DNA from: CAWAND01 sp963797485
GTDB lineage: Bacteria > Chloroflexota > Anaerolineae > Anaerolineales > E44-bin32
Length of the DNA: 64,000 nucleotides
NCBI GenBank assembly: GCA_963797485.1
Contig: CAWCPF010000003.1
Span: 1,394,503-1,458,502 of the forward strand
Direction: 5' to 3'
This document shows positions 18,447 to 27,255 of this stretch, one piece after another. Under the pieces are notes generated by a model, which was not told where the DNA came from, did no database searches, and saw nothing but the letters and a program-made list of their open reading frames with translations. The position numbers were made by a program, and so were the translations under genes. Numbering within the stretch: the stretch's first letter is position 1; every line of letters starts with the position of its first letter.

Positions 18447-18935
18447 ATGTATCGCTGGGTTGTGCTGCTCCACGTCTTGGCCGTGCTGACGTTTGTCCTG
18501 CTCCACGGCGCGTCGGCGGCGGCAATGCTAAAACTTCGCAAGGAGCGTGACATCGACCGGGTCAAAGCCTTGCTGCAGCTGTCGGCGTATCCTATGATGC
18601 TTGGATACGGCAGTTTTGCGCTCGTTATCATCTCCGGCATTGCCCTGGGATTCATGGGCGGCTGGTGGGCGCGTGGCTGGATTTGGGTCGCGCTCGGGTT
18701 AGTGGTCTTGATCTTCTTGGTGATGGGGGGACTGGCGTCCACGTCGATGAACGTAATCCGCGACGAGCTTGGCCTGCCGTCCTCGTATGGGAATCCGTCC
18801 GACCACCCGGACCGGGAGGTGGATCCGGCCCGCCTTGAGGAGCGGCTGTCCCGGCTTCCGGCCGTGCAGGTTAGCTTGATAGGGGGGATCGGCCTGGCCT
18901 TGTTGACCTGGCTGATGATGTTCAAGCCCTTCTGA
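18447..18935 (+). CDS. DUF2269-like integral membrane protein
   Basis: 162 residues with four hydrophobic segments: WVVLLHVLAVLTFVLLHGASA, MMLGYGSFALVIISGIALGF, WIWVALGLVVLIFLVMGGLA and VSLIGGIGLALLTWLMMF. The N-terminal YRWVVLLHVL...LLHGASAA with His residues in TM1 is typical of the DUF2269 family, which may bind heme or lie near respiratory genes; no activity is established. Start ATG 18447 follows GGAGG. The neighbouring cytochrome c and the palindrome 20 bases upstream suggest redox control. Confidence 0.75.
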   Translation: MYRWVVLLHVLAVLTFVLLHGASAAAMLKLRKERDIDRVKALLQLSAYPMMLGYGSFALVIISGIALGFMGGWWARGWIWVALGLVVLIFLVMGGLASTSMNVIRDELGLPSSYGNPSDHPDREVDPARLEERLSRLPAVQVSLIGGIGLALLTWLMMFKPF

Positions 18936-18975
18936 GCGCCATGCAACTCGGCCAGCCCATCAGGAGCTGAGAGCC

Positions 18976-19395
18976 ATGCAATCAGCCTGGACGGACAAGC
19001 TCAAACGGATTGCCCGGCCGTGATTGTTGTTGCCGGCTGTCTGGCTCGGTCTGTCCAGGCTGTACATGACGTTGACGAGCGCCGACCAGGGCGAGTTTGA
19101 AACCAGCCCGGGGACCAACATGGGGCAGCCTGGCGAGCGGCGCGCCGGGGCCTGCGGCTCTGTGCTCAAGGGGGCTGACCGGGACCAGATGCGTCGAGCC
19201 ATCCGGGCGGTGGCCCAAGGAGAAGCGCAATTTGGCCCCGACGTGGCCGTGCAATTGACCTCCTTTTTAGCGCGCTAGGCGGATGAAGCTCCCAGGTCCC
19301 CCTTTCCAGATCTGACGGATCGAGAACGCGAAGGGCTTGAACTGATTGCCCAAGGGCGGACCAACGCGGAGATCGCCTCGGCCCTGCCCCGGGCG
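18976..19395 (+). pseudogene. Remnant of a NarL/LuxR-type response regulator
   Basis: One frame reads as the end of a receiver domain, GSVLKGADRDQMRRAIRAVA (family form GYLLKGA...AIRAVA.GEA.FGP), then LTSFLAR, an in-frame TAG at 19276-19278, and the start of a LuxR helix-turn-helix, LTDREREGLELIAQGRTNAE. The phospho-acceptor half of the receiver is missing and the HTH ends early. This is a decayed gene, not a single-base error: a nonsense codon plus loss of both ends. Confidence 0.7.
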
Positions 19396-19475
19396 CGCGA
19401 TGCAGGCATGGGGCGCTCCCGGCCTCCCGGGTAGGCAGGCCCGTCGGCCTAGCACGCGTTGTCAGCCCTTCCGGG

Positions 19476-19504
19476 TTGGTCGTTCTTCAATCCGAAGATA
19501 TAAT
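19476..19504 (+). promoter_or_regulatory. Sigma-70-type promoter for kinase 1
   Basis: TTGGTC, 17 bases, then TATAAT. The -10 is perfect; the -35 matches three to four positions. Predicted start of transcription is about 77 bases ahead of the kinase ATG. Confidence 0.55.
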
Positions 19505-19587
19505 GGGGCGCCTGGGTGGGCGGACGTCCGTTGGGAGCGGACGCTGTTCCCGACGGCGATGTCCAAGGCGTAAGTTGGAGGCAAGGG

Positions 19588-21127
19588 ATGGGGCAGCCAG
19601 GTTGGATCGGCCGCTCGCTGAGCGGCCGCTACCAGATTGAGTCCATGCTGGGGCAGGGCGGGATGTCGGCGGTCTACCGTGGCACGGATCCCAATCTGCG
19701 GCGCACGGTGGCGATCAAGCTCATCCACGGCCATCTGTCTGAAGAACCCCAGTTTGTCAGCCGCTTCGAAGAAGAAGCCGCCGCCGTCGCCCAGCTCAAG
19801 CACCCCAACATCATCCAGGTCTACGATTTCGACCATGACGGCCCGACCTACTACATGGTGTTGGAATTCGTTCCAGGCGAGACCCTTCAAGGCCGGCTCC
19901 GCAAGCTAAACCAGGCACGTAAGCACATGGCCCCCGAAGAGGCGCGCGACCTGGTCGCCGGCATCTGTGATGCGCTCGAGTATGCCCATCGGCGCGGCAT
20001 GATCCACAGGGATGTGAAACCGGCCAATGTCATGATCACGCCCGAGGGTCAGCCCATCCTGATGGACTTTGGGATTGCCAAGATTGTCGGGGGCAAACAA
20101 CATACAGCCACCGGGGCCGTCGTCGGCACGGCAGCCTATATTTCTCCCGAACAGGTTCGTGGGGAAGAGACGGATGCTCGCGTCGACATCTACGCCCTGG
20201 GGGTGACTTTGTTCGAAATGCTGAGCGGGCGGCCGCCTTTTGAGGGCGACTCGGCCATGACCGTCATGCTCAAGCATCTCAATGAGCCGGTCCCCGACCT
20301 CGCCAAACTGAACCCTTCGGTGCCGCCCGGTCTCGTTCAAGTGACCATGCGCGCCCTGGCCAAGGATCGTGCCCAGCGCTACAAATCGGCCGCCGAGTTG
20401 GCGGCAGCCTTGCGAGCCGTCCGTCTGAAAGACGAACTCGACCGGGCTTGGGGTAGTGCCGCCGCCCCCACCCGGGACGATTGGTCGGACGGGTCTTCCA
20501 GAGGGGGGACCGGGCAGGTCTTCGCCTCCCCCGGCTCGCGCAAAAGCGGGGTCAAGAAGGGCCGCGGCCGGCGGCGGAGGGCGGACGGCCTGGCTGGCCG
20601 GTGGCGGGTTGGTGGTGGTTGGCTTGGCCTGCGTCGCTTTGACCGGCCTGGGCCTGTTCATGTACTCCCGGCTGGGCGGGCAGGCCGCGCCGCTGGCCAC
20701 CAGCAGCGCTACCTCGACGGTCGCCGAAGCGGCGCCGAGCCTTGTGCCCACGTCTACATCCACGCCGGGGCCCCCAACCGAGACGCCGCTGCCGACGCTC
20801 GTCCCGACGTCCACCAATCCGCCGGGTCCGGCGGCGCGGATCAATGCTGTTCGAATTGAAAGCGGCCGCTACGTGGTCGATTACGAGACGTTTGGGTACA
20901 CCGAATCACTGCCTGGGATGCACGTTCACTTCTTCTTCAATTCCGTGCCTCCGGCGCAGGCTGGCGTGCCCGGGACCGGGCCGTGGATTGTGTGGGGCGG
21001 CCCGCGGCCCTTCACGGGCTATCGGGTGGTCGACCGGCCGGGCGGTGCAACCCAGATGTGCATCCTGGCCGCCAATCCCAATCACACGGTCATCGCCAAC
21101 AGCGGCAACTGCTTCGACCTGCCGTAA
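19588..21127 (+). CDS. Transmembrane Ser/Thr protein kinase with secreted-type ectodomain (frameshifted between 20450 and 20590)
   Basis: About 513 residues. Kinase domain at residues 10-270: glycine loop LGQGGMSAVYRG, Lys in VAIKLIHGH, catalytic HRDVKPANVM, DFG in LMDFGIAKIVGG, activation segment TGAVVGTAAYISPEQV, and RVDIYALGVTLFEMLSGRPPF. A Pro/Ala-rich linker follows, then TM WLAGGGLVVVGLACVALTGLG, a Thr/Pro stalk, and an about 95-residue ectodomain (INAVRIESGRYVVDYETFGY ... MHVHFFFN). Linker, TM and ectodomain are in the next frame (+1 base). Start is ATG 19588 with GGAGG upstream. The ectodomain probably senses an extracellular ligand; targets are unknown. Confidence 0.9.
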
Positions 21128-21176
21128 CCTCCCTGGAATGGCCGGGAGCCAGGCGGTTCCGATGTTAGCCCTCCCT

Positions 21177-21194
21177 TTGTGACATTCTTCACTA
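21177..21194. promoter_or_regulatory. Palindrome C, inverse copy of palindrome A
   Basis: TTGTGAC-ATTC-TTCACTA; with one flanking base each side it is the exact reverse complement of the 12118 site over 20 bases. It sits between two convergent genes, where a repressor site is unexpected, so it may be a relic or serve a nearby unrecognised transcript. Confidence 0.35.
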
Positions 21195-21314
21195 ATCGAC
21201 TTTTCTCTCCCTGACAGTCGAGATCGGCCGACCGGTCAAAACTCGTTGAGATTATCCAGCCGTGCTGGCCGGGAGCCGCCTGCCCTGGTGTTCATCCAGG
21301 GCTCCAGCGCGTTG

Positions 21315-22157
21315 TTATTCGGCGCCGCCATATGTTGCGAACCTGACGCCGTCCTTTCCGCTGCGTTTGACCTCGTACATAAGGTCGTCTGCTCTTGCGA
21401 CGAGCACGTTTACAGAGGGTGGCGGAGACGAGCATGTCAAGGCGCCGATGCTGAAAGTGACTGGGTATTCTCCGCCAACGCGCTTGTTCAGGGCCGTCCG
21501 AATCCTGGTTGACACGGCCTCGGCGGCACCGGCATCGGCCTCCTCAAGCAACACTGCGAACTCGTCCCCGCCCAACCGAGCGACGGTGTCGGTGGGTCTG
21601 AGAAGGCGCTTCAAGGTGGTAACAGTCGCCTTAAGGGCATCATCGCCATCCGAGTGGCCTCTGGCGTCGTTAAGTTCCTTCAAGTTATCCAAGTCGAGGT
21701 AAAGGACCGTGAAGGGCCTGTCGTAACGCTTGAGCCGGGAGAGCGCGTTCTGTGCAGACTCGTAGAAGCCCCTGGCGTTTGCCGCGCCCGTGAGGTGATC
21801 AACTCGGGCGCTAAGTGTTTCACGTTGGACGATTTGGCGAAGGATCGTTAGGAAGAAAGTCAATGTGAGAAAGGTGATCAAACGCACACCGGCGTTCCAA
21901 GCTGCAATGGAGGCGTGCGAGTAGGGCTCAGTTCTTGCGAGGCTGTCTGCCAGATACCAACTGAAGGCGCTCAGAACAGAAGTGGCCACGCCCATCTCTC
22001 GGCCGAGGTACCATGCTGCGAGACCAACTGGAAAGAAGTAGAAGACGGAGAAGGCCAGCTCCGACCCTGTGGCGAAGTCGGCAGTTCCCACGACGACCAG
22101 CGAGAAGATCAGCGCTACTGCGAGCAAGAATTTGATAGTGTGGGAAAGAGGTCGCAT
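21315..22157 (-). CDS. Membrane diguanylate cyclase (GGDEF)
   Basis: 280 residues. Four N-terminal membrane segments (FLLAVALIFSLVVVGTADF, AFSVFYFFPVGLAAWYLG, a segment near SAFSWYLADSL, and LITFLTLTFFLTILRQIV) precede a GGDEF domain with DHLTGAANARGF, YLDLDNLKELND, the active-site loop RLGGDEFAVLL and the inhibitory site RPTD five residues ahead of it. All key residues for making c-di-GMP from GTP, and for product inhibition, are present. No EAL domain. It is monocistronic and convergent with the kinase. Confidence 0.92.
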   Translation of the reverse strand: MRPLSHTIKFLLAVALIFSLVVVGTADFATGSELAFSVFYFFPVGLAAWYLGREMGVATSVLSAFSWYLADSLARTEPYSHASIAAWNAGVRLITFLTLTFFLTILRQIVQRETLSARVDHLTGAANARGFYESAQNALSRLKRYDRPFTVLYLDLDNLKELNDARGHSDGDDALKATVTTLKRLLRPTDTVARLGGDEFAVLLEEADAGAAEAVSTRIRTALNKRVGGEYPVTFSIGALTCSSPPPSVNVLVARADDLMYEVKRSGKDGVRFATYGGAE

Positions 22158-22949
22158 AGGGTGGGATCGACTCCTGTGCCTTGTGGCGCCGCCTAACTAT
22201 AGCAATGAACGACCCCGGCGTCGATTTCTGGCGGCGAGATTGCTGCGCGGCTTGGCATAACAGACGATTGTCCAAGCCGCGTCCATGTTCCCGTTTCTAA
22301 CAACTCCCCCGAGCGGCAGATAACCATCCGCAGCCGTACTCAGGTTCGCCGCTAGGCTACTGGCCGGTTGTGTTGTTGCTGCCTGCGTGGTCCAACCCCA
22401 GCCTTGCCGGTCCCCGCCGCCCCGGATGGATCAGCGGTGGAGATTCTGGCCGGATTATTTCAAGTCGACCCGGTTGCCTGAACTGCCTTGTCCAGCGGGA
22501 CCCCATCCTTGCTCCACCTGACGGGCTCGAACGTAGGACAGATCCAGATGACCCATGATCAAACCGGCTTTACCTGGGAGGGATTGGTCGGCAACGTCGG
22601 AGCCGTGAGCGATGACGCCCCCCACCGGAGACGGCTCAGGTTCAGGACTGGATGGGCCAAATACTCGGCATGGCAGATGCGGGCAACGCTGGCATTCTTG
22701 ATCGGGTGGATGACCGCAGCCAGATGGAGTACGACAGGTGGAGATCGATGGGATCTAGGGGACCTTCGAACTCAGCGCACCTTGATGGAGATGCGGACGA
22801 TGGCAGCGTCCAGGCCGAAGGTTCCCCGTGGCCGCCGTGCCCTCTGGGAACCCGCCAACTCAGCCCATCGCCGCGCCCGCCCTTTGTGGCGGTCACCAGT
22901 CGTTGCCTTGGCCCGAGGAGCGGCGTTCAAGATGAGGCAACTGGAGGCC
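22158..22949. other. 790-base stretch without a supported gene
   Basis: Long open frames here and through 23477 on the + strand are rich in Arg/Pro/Ser and overlap the real - strand gene at 22950; they have the composition of out-of-frame DNA. No ribosome site or family motif supports a gene. Confidence 0.4.
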
Positions 22950-23369
22950 TCAGCGCAGCTCCCCGCCGTAGTAGCGGCGCTCCATCTCGCGCCGATGTTC
23001 GACGGCCAGCCTCAGCGCCTCGCGTTCTCCATGAGCCGCAATCGAGTACGATGTTTTGCGAACTTTGCCTGGGGAAGGCATCCAGGTGACTTCGAAGACC
23101 TCGGTGCCGTCCTTGACCCGCCGGCTGACCCCGGGGAGGTTGCGCTGCGGGCTGCGGATCCAGCGCTCGGTGCGCGGTTTTCCAATCGTGGCTTCGATGT
23201 CATTGCGCCACTCGATGGCCTCCTTCAGCGCGGCCTGTCTGTGGCCGTCGTCTGGAAACCACTTGGAGAACGTCTCGCCTTTCCAGCCGACCCGCGCATA
23301 CCAGCCATGAAGCTCCTTGCCGGGCTGGTCGATGCGGGTGATGTTCTTATGGCCGCTGCTCTTTCCCAT
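22950..23369 (-). CDS. AP2-like DNA-binding-domain protein
   Basis: 139 residues, mostly basic. Two copies of an AP2/integrase-N-like motif can be seen: ITRIDQPGKELHGWYARVGW with GETFSKWFPDDGHRQAALKEA, then GVSRRVKDGTEVFEVTWMPS with SYSIAAHGEREALRLAVEHR. This three-strand-plus-helix fold is a DNA-binding module in phage and mobile-element proteins. Start ATG 23369 has AGGAGG 5 bases upstream. No recombinase domain is attached. The gene stands alone, and target sites are unknown. Confidence 0.65.
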   Translation of the reverse strand: MGKSSGHKNITRIDQPGKELHGWYARVGWKGETFSKWFPDDGHRQAALKEAIEWRNDIEATIGKPRTERWIRSPQRNLPGVSRRVKDGTEVFEVTWMPSPGKVRKTSYSIAAHGEREALRLAVEHRREMERRYYGGELR

Positions 23370-23645
23370 CGGAGCCTCCTGGTATGGGTGGTCGCCATGT
23401 CCAATGCCCGGCCACGGGCGGGCGGGACATTGAAATGCGAGAGCCCGCTGCACATGCGGGCCCCCTGGTCGGGTTGAAGCACTCCGGGCTCCGTGTTTTA
23501 CCCCTGTACGGTCCGCTTTGAGCATCCTCGCGGCGTTCGTCCGAGGTCGGCGGAAGCACAGCCGTGATGGGCACGGTCCAAGATTGCGGCTATTATACTC
23601 AGCGCAAGTCAAGGCGTCCAATGACGACCTACTGCAGGAGGCCGG

Positions 23646-24103
23646 ATGATCCCCGGCCCGGGCATTGTGATTGCCTATCCGAAGTGCGGCGCGCAGGCGC
23701 GCCATCCGACGCTCATTTCAAGCCACACGCTGGGCTCTCAAAGGAGATGTTTGAAGTTGCTGGCCGAGTACGCCGGGGGGATGACCGAGAGCAGGAGCTG
23801 AGTTTCCGCCTTATGGCATGGTGGCGAGGCAAGGATGCCTACCGCGTCTCGGATGCCGCCTTGGACGCACGGCGAGGCCACGCGGCGGGGTCAAGCAGGA
23901 TCCGTTGGCTGGACCTTCTAGACCCGGCCGAATGGGGAAAGCGGCTGTTTTGCGGGGAGCTCCGTCGCCAACTCGACCGCTTCGATCAGGTCCACACGGC
24001 GCCTTCGGGAATCACAGGGCCGCAGTATGTTCAGGCTGTCACCCGAATCATTCAGCTGGCCGACGATGAGGATCCCAGGTTGGGCTTGATCGAATTCGGC
24101 TGA
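23646..24103 (+). pseudogene. Broken zinc-ribbon hypothetical protein
   Basis: The N-terminus MIPGPGIVIAYPKCGAQARH (with AGGAGG ahead of ATG 23646) is in one frame and the C-terminus, RWLDLLDPAEWGKRLFCGEL with YVQAVTRIIQLADDEDPR, is in another. The pieces resemble a family of about 180-residue proteins with an N-terminal CxxCG-type ribbon (here only one Cys of the first pair remains, PKCG) and a helical C-terminus. More than one disruption seems needed, so I call it a pseudogene; read error could account for part of it. Confidence 0.5.
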
Positions 24104-24173
24104 CGGGGGTCGTCCTCCAACCCGACGGCAGCTGTCAACCTCACCTCATCGACCGCAAGGAAGAGGACCGCCC

Positions 24174-24743
24174 ATGAACCCATTCGAATACATCAGTTTG
24201 CTCACATCGATCGTTTTGGCCCTGGGCATCACACGGACCCTCACCGGCGTCGGCCGTATGCTCGATGAGCGCCAACGCATCCATCTGTATTGGGTGCACT
24301 TCGTGTGGGTGGCCAATGTCTTCCTGTGGCTGCTGTTGAACTGGTGGATCCTTTATCGCTGGCACGATCAGGCCCATTGGACCTTCTTCCTGTTCGTCTT
24401 CGTCCTGCTCAGCCCGATCCTGGCCTTCCTTCTTTCAGTTTTGTTGATCCCCGAACCGTTCGAAGAAGGCGCCGATCTCAAACTGCATTACTTCGCCAAT
24501 CAACGCTGGTTCTTCGCGCTGGCCGCAATGCTCCCACCGCTTGATGCCGTCGACACTTTGTTGAAGGGCTTGGATCATTTTCTGTCCCAGGGTATCCAAT
24601 ACCCCATCACAATTGGCCTGTTGTTCGTGCTGATGCTGGTGGCCTTCCGGACTCGAAATGAGCGCTTCCATGCAGCCTTCTCGATCTTCTTTCTGGTGTA
24701 CATCCTGTTCTTCATCAGCCTCAACCTGGCCGTGCTGGTTTGA
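24174..24743 (+). CDS. Multi-pass membrane protein, unknown function
   Basis: 189 residues with five or six hydrophobic segments (ISLLTSIVLALGITRTLTGV, WVHFVWVANVFLWLLLNWWI, TFFLFVFVLLSPILAFLLSV, YPITIGLLFVLMLVAF, FSIFFLVYILFFISLNLAVL). The opening FEYISLLTSIVLALGITRTLTG recurs in an uncharacterised family found beside regulatory genes in several phyla. No catalytic motif. A weak AAGGAAGAGG ribosome site precedes it. Not obviously linked to its neighbours. Confidence 0.7.
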   Translation: MNPFEYISLLTSIVLALGITRTLTGVGRMLDERQRIHLYWVHFVWVANVFLWLLLNWWILYRWHDQAHWTFFLFVFVLLSPILAFLLSVLLIPEPFEEGADLKLHYFANQRWFFALAAMLPPLDAVDTLLKGLDHFLSQGIQYPITIGLLFVLMLVAFRTRNERFHAAFSIFFLVYILFFISLNLAVLV

Positions 24744-25112
24744 CAGCCCCCTGACCGGGGCGATCGGTGGCGTGTGAGGGCGGATAGTCTACAGGTGGCC
24801 CTTTCAATCGTGCCGATCCACTGACCGACGGGTGCGTTGACGTTCTTGGCCCTCAGCGCGAGCCTGTATTCGGCCATCTATTATCCGCCCGCTACCTAAG
24901 GAATGTCCCGTTCCTACCCGCGACCGCCCCCTTCATCGCCTGGGTCCTCAACCAAAGACACGCCAGTATTCTGTTGCCAGGGCCGGCCAAGCTTGGCGCC
25001 CTCTGGATGCTGACAGGTGCCGAAGGGTTGATCGCCCGGCTTGTCTTCCGGCCTTTGGGGCCAATTCAAGGCCCGCGGCCCGGCTTGGCCGCCTTTATCC
25101 CCGCATGTGGTC
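24744..25112. other. 370-base stretch without a supported gene
   Basis: No protein-like frame. The right edge leads into the promoter of the TetR-ABC unit. Confidence 0.4.
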
Positions 25113-25141
25113 TTGACATCCCATCGTCAGCCGCATATACT
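25113..25141 (+). promoter_or_regulatory. Consensus sigma-70 promoter of the TetR-ABC operon
   Basis: TTGACA, 17 bases, TATACT: a perfect -35 and a one-mismatch -10. The predicted start of transcription falls just before the operator at 25152. Confidence 0.8.
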
Positions 25142-25151
25142 GCTGTGGATT

Positions 25152-25170
25152 GACCGACCGACGGTCGGTC
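25152..25170. promoter_or_regulatory. TetR-family operator
   Basis: GACCGACC-GAC-GGTCGGTC, 8-bp arms around a 3-bp spacer, a form common for AcrR/TetR-type repressors. It sits immediately downstream of the promoter and 17 bases before the tetR ATG, so autorepression of the whole operon is the natural reading. Confidence 0.75.
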
Positions 25171-25187
25171 TATGAATAGGATGGCCA

Positions 25188-25907
25188 ATGGCCAGGATCG
25201 TGAATGAAGAGGTCACAAAGGCCAGGCGGGCTCAAATCCTGGAGGTGGCGGGCCGCCTGGTGTTTGTCTCCAAAGGTTTTTCGCAGATGTCAATTCAGGA
25301 CATCCTGGACGAGCTCGGGTTATCCAAGGGTGCCTTCTACCACTACTTCGAATCCAAGGCCGACTTGTTGGAAGCCCTGATCGAGCACCTGGTATCGGAG
25401 GCGATGCCCATCATGAGCGCCGTAGTCGACGATCCCGACCTGGGCGCCCCTGAGAAGTTGGTGCGGTTCTTCCACACCATTGCCCACTGGAAGACGGATC
25501 GCAAGGACTATCTCCTGGCTTTGCTGCAACTCTGGTACGCCGACGAAAACACGGTTGTGCGTGAGAAGTATCGCCAAGCCGTGCCCGTGCGATTTGGACC
25601 CATCCTTGGCCGGCTGGTGCAGCAGGGCGTGGAAGAGGGGGCGTTCGATGCCCCGTATCCCGACCTGGCCGGCAGAGTCATCCTGTCGCTCCTGTTTGAC
25701 ATGAACGATCTCTTCGCCGCGGCTCTGCTGGCGCCGGCGATTGACCCTGCGGCCTTTGCCGCCATGGAGCGCGCCGGCGGAGCCTACAACCAGGCCGTCG
25801 AACGCGTGCTCGGGGCCGTGCCTGGATCGTTGAACCTCCTCGAGCCGGCGATCCTGCAAGTCTGGTTCGAACCGGCTCAGGAACTGGCCGGCGCACCCCC
25901 CACGTAA
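25188..25907 (+). CDS. TetR-family repressor
   Basis: 239 residues. The N-terminal helix-turn-helix reads ILEVAGRLVFVSKGFSQMSI, QDILDELGLSKGAFYHYFES and KADLLEALI, all canonical for TetR. The C-terminal ligand domain (residues 60-239) is helical and unclassified. It probably represses the downstream ABC exporter through the operator at 25152 and releases on binding a toxic compound or lipid. It begins at ATG 25188, 41 bases before the first permease gene ends its leader, all on one strand. Confidence 0.93.
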   Translation: MARIVNEEVTKARRAQILEVAGRLVFVSKGFSQMSIQDILDELGLSKGAFYHYFESKADLLEALIEHLVSEAMPIMSAVVDDPDLGAPEKLVRFFHTIAHWKTDRKDYLLALLQLWYADENTVVREKYRQAVPVRFGPILGRLVQQGVEEGAFDAPYPDLAGRVILSLLFDMNDLFAAALLAPAIDPAAFAAMERAGGAYNQAVERVLGAVPGSLNLLEPAILQVWFEPAQELAGAPPT

Positions 25908-25948
25908 TCCCTTTTCTCGGCTTGTATTCAGCCAAAGGACCAATAACT

Positions 25949-27247
25949 ATGGGAAACGCACAACTCTTGACCTCCCCGAAACTGCATGCAGCCGCCCGTC
26001 CACGACCCATGACGGCCATGGGGCTGTACCTTCGACTGGCTTGGCGAAACATTTGGCGCCACGGGCGGCGGACACTGATCGTCGTGGCGGCCATGTCGGT
26101 CGGGCTGATCATGATGATGATGTATGACGGCCTGGTGGCTGGATTTCAACAGGCCATCTACGGCAACGCCATCCGGGTCCTGGGCGGCAACATCCAGATC
26201 CATGCGGCCGGCTACCAAGCCGCATCAGGCACCAATCCGCTGCTGCCCCTGCCGAACGAAACCGCCGCGTTGAACGCCGCCCGCTCGATGCCTCAGGTGG
26301 TATCTGCTTCGCGCCGGTTCGTCACCGGCGGATTGGCAACCAGCCGCGAAGGGGCATTTGCGGTCCAGATCATCGGGGTCGAGCCCGATCAGGAGGCCAC
26401 GGTCAATCTGGTGATGCAAAACGTGACCGCCGGCCGAAACCTATCTCCGGATGATCAAGACATGGCCCTGATCGGCCAGGGTCTGGCGGATTCGATGGGC
26501 CTGCAGGTCGGCGACCGGTTCACTCTGGCAGGCAGGGCCACCCACGAGCAGATGCGCCAGCGAACCATGACCGTGGCCGGCATTTACGATATCGGGATGT
26601 CCGATATCGAGAAGCAGAGCGTCTACCTGTCCCTGAATGAGGCCGAAACGCTGTACGGGCTGCCTGGGCAGGCAACCGAGGTCGCCCTGACGCTCAAAGA
26701 CATCGGTCATGAGCTGGCCGTCCTGAACCCGCTGCAGGCTAGCCTGTCGGGGGTCGAGGTCACGTCGTGGCAAACGAGCTTCCCCGAGCTGGAGGCGACC
26801 ATCGGCACCAAGGGCGCCGTGATGACCGTTTTCAGCATCGTCATATTGGGGATCGCCGGGATTGGGATCCTGAATCTGATGCTGATGGCGGTATACGAGC
26901 GCACTCGTGAGATTGGGCTGCTGGGGGCGCTTGGGATGAAGCCGAGGCAGATCTCGGTCTTGTTTCTGCTGGAGGGCACCATGATGGGCCTGGCTGGCGC
27001 CGTGGTCGGGATCGCGCTGGGCCTGGGCATCATGGCTATTCTGAGCCGCGTAGGGTTCGATTACAGCGCCTTCAGCAGTATGACGTCCTACACGGCCCTG
27101 ATCAGCGGGCGCGTGTATCCGACGCTTGGCCTCGAACAGCTTCCGGTGCGGGCCATCACCGTGCTGATTATTTCGGCCCTGGCAGCTCTAATCCCGGCGC
27201 GTGAAGCGTCGCAGCGCGAACCATCCGAAGCGCTGCACTTTGTGTGA
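25949..27247 (+). CDS. MacB/FtsX-type ABC transporter permease 1
   Basis: 432 residues. One TM near residue 35 (TLIVVAAMSVGLIMMMMYDG), a large extracytoplasmic MacB-PCD-like domain (residues 70-265), then three TM segments: AVMTVFSIVILGIAGIGILN, MGLAGAVVGIALGLGIMAIL and AITVLIISALAALIPA, with the cytoplasmic coupling motif YERTREIGLLGALGMKPRQI. Such permeases drive mechanotransmission or lipoprotein/antibiotic export rather than classic substrate channels. Start ATG 25949 follows AAAGGA; a TTG further up is rejected. The next permease begins 8 bases later. Confidence 0.9.
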   Translation: MGNAQLLTSPKLHAAARPRPMTAMGLYLRLAWRNIWRHGRRTLIVVAAMSVGLIMMMMYDGLVAGFQQAIYGNAIRVLGGNIQIHAAGYQAASGTNPLLPLPNETAALNAARSMPQVVSASRRFVTGGLATSREGAFAVQIIGVEPDQEATVNLVMQNVTAGRNLSPDDQDMALIGQGLADSMGLQVGDRFTLAGRATHEQMRQRTMTVAGIYDIGMSDIEKQSVYLSLNEAETLYGLPGQATEVALTLKDIGHELAVLNPLQASLSGVEVTSWQTSFPELEATIGTKGAVMTVFSIVILGIAGIGILNLMLMAVYERTREIGLLGALGMKPRQISVLFLLEGTMMGLAGAVVGIALGLGIMAILSRVGFDYSAFSSMTSYTALISGRVYPTLGLEQLPVRAITVLIISALAALIPAREASQREPSEALHFV

Positions 27248-27255
27248 GGTCCGTC

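Noticed and set aside
22488..23477. 330-codon open frame on the + strand
   Set aside because: It overlaps the real AP2-like gene on the other strand, is rich in Arg/Pro/Trp runs typical of an out-of-phase frame, and has no ribosome site.
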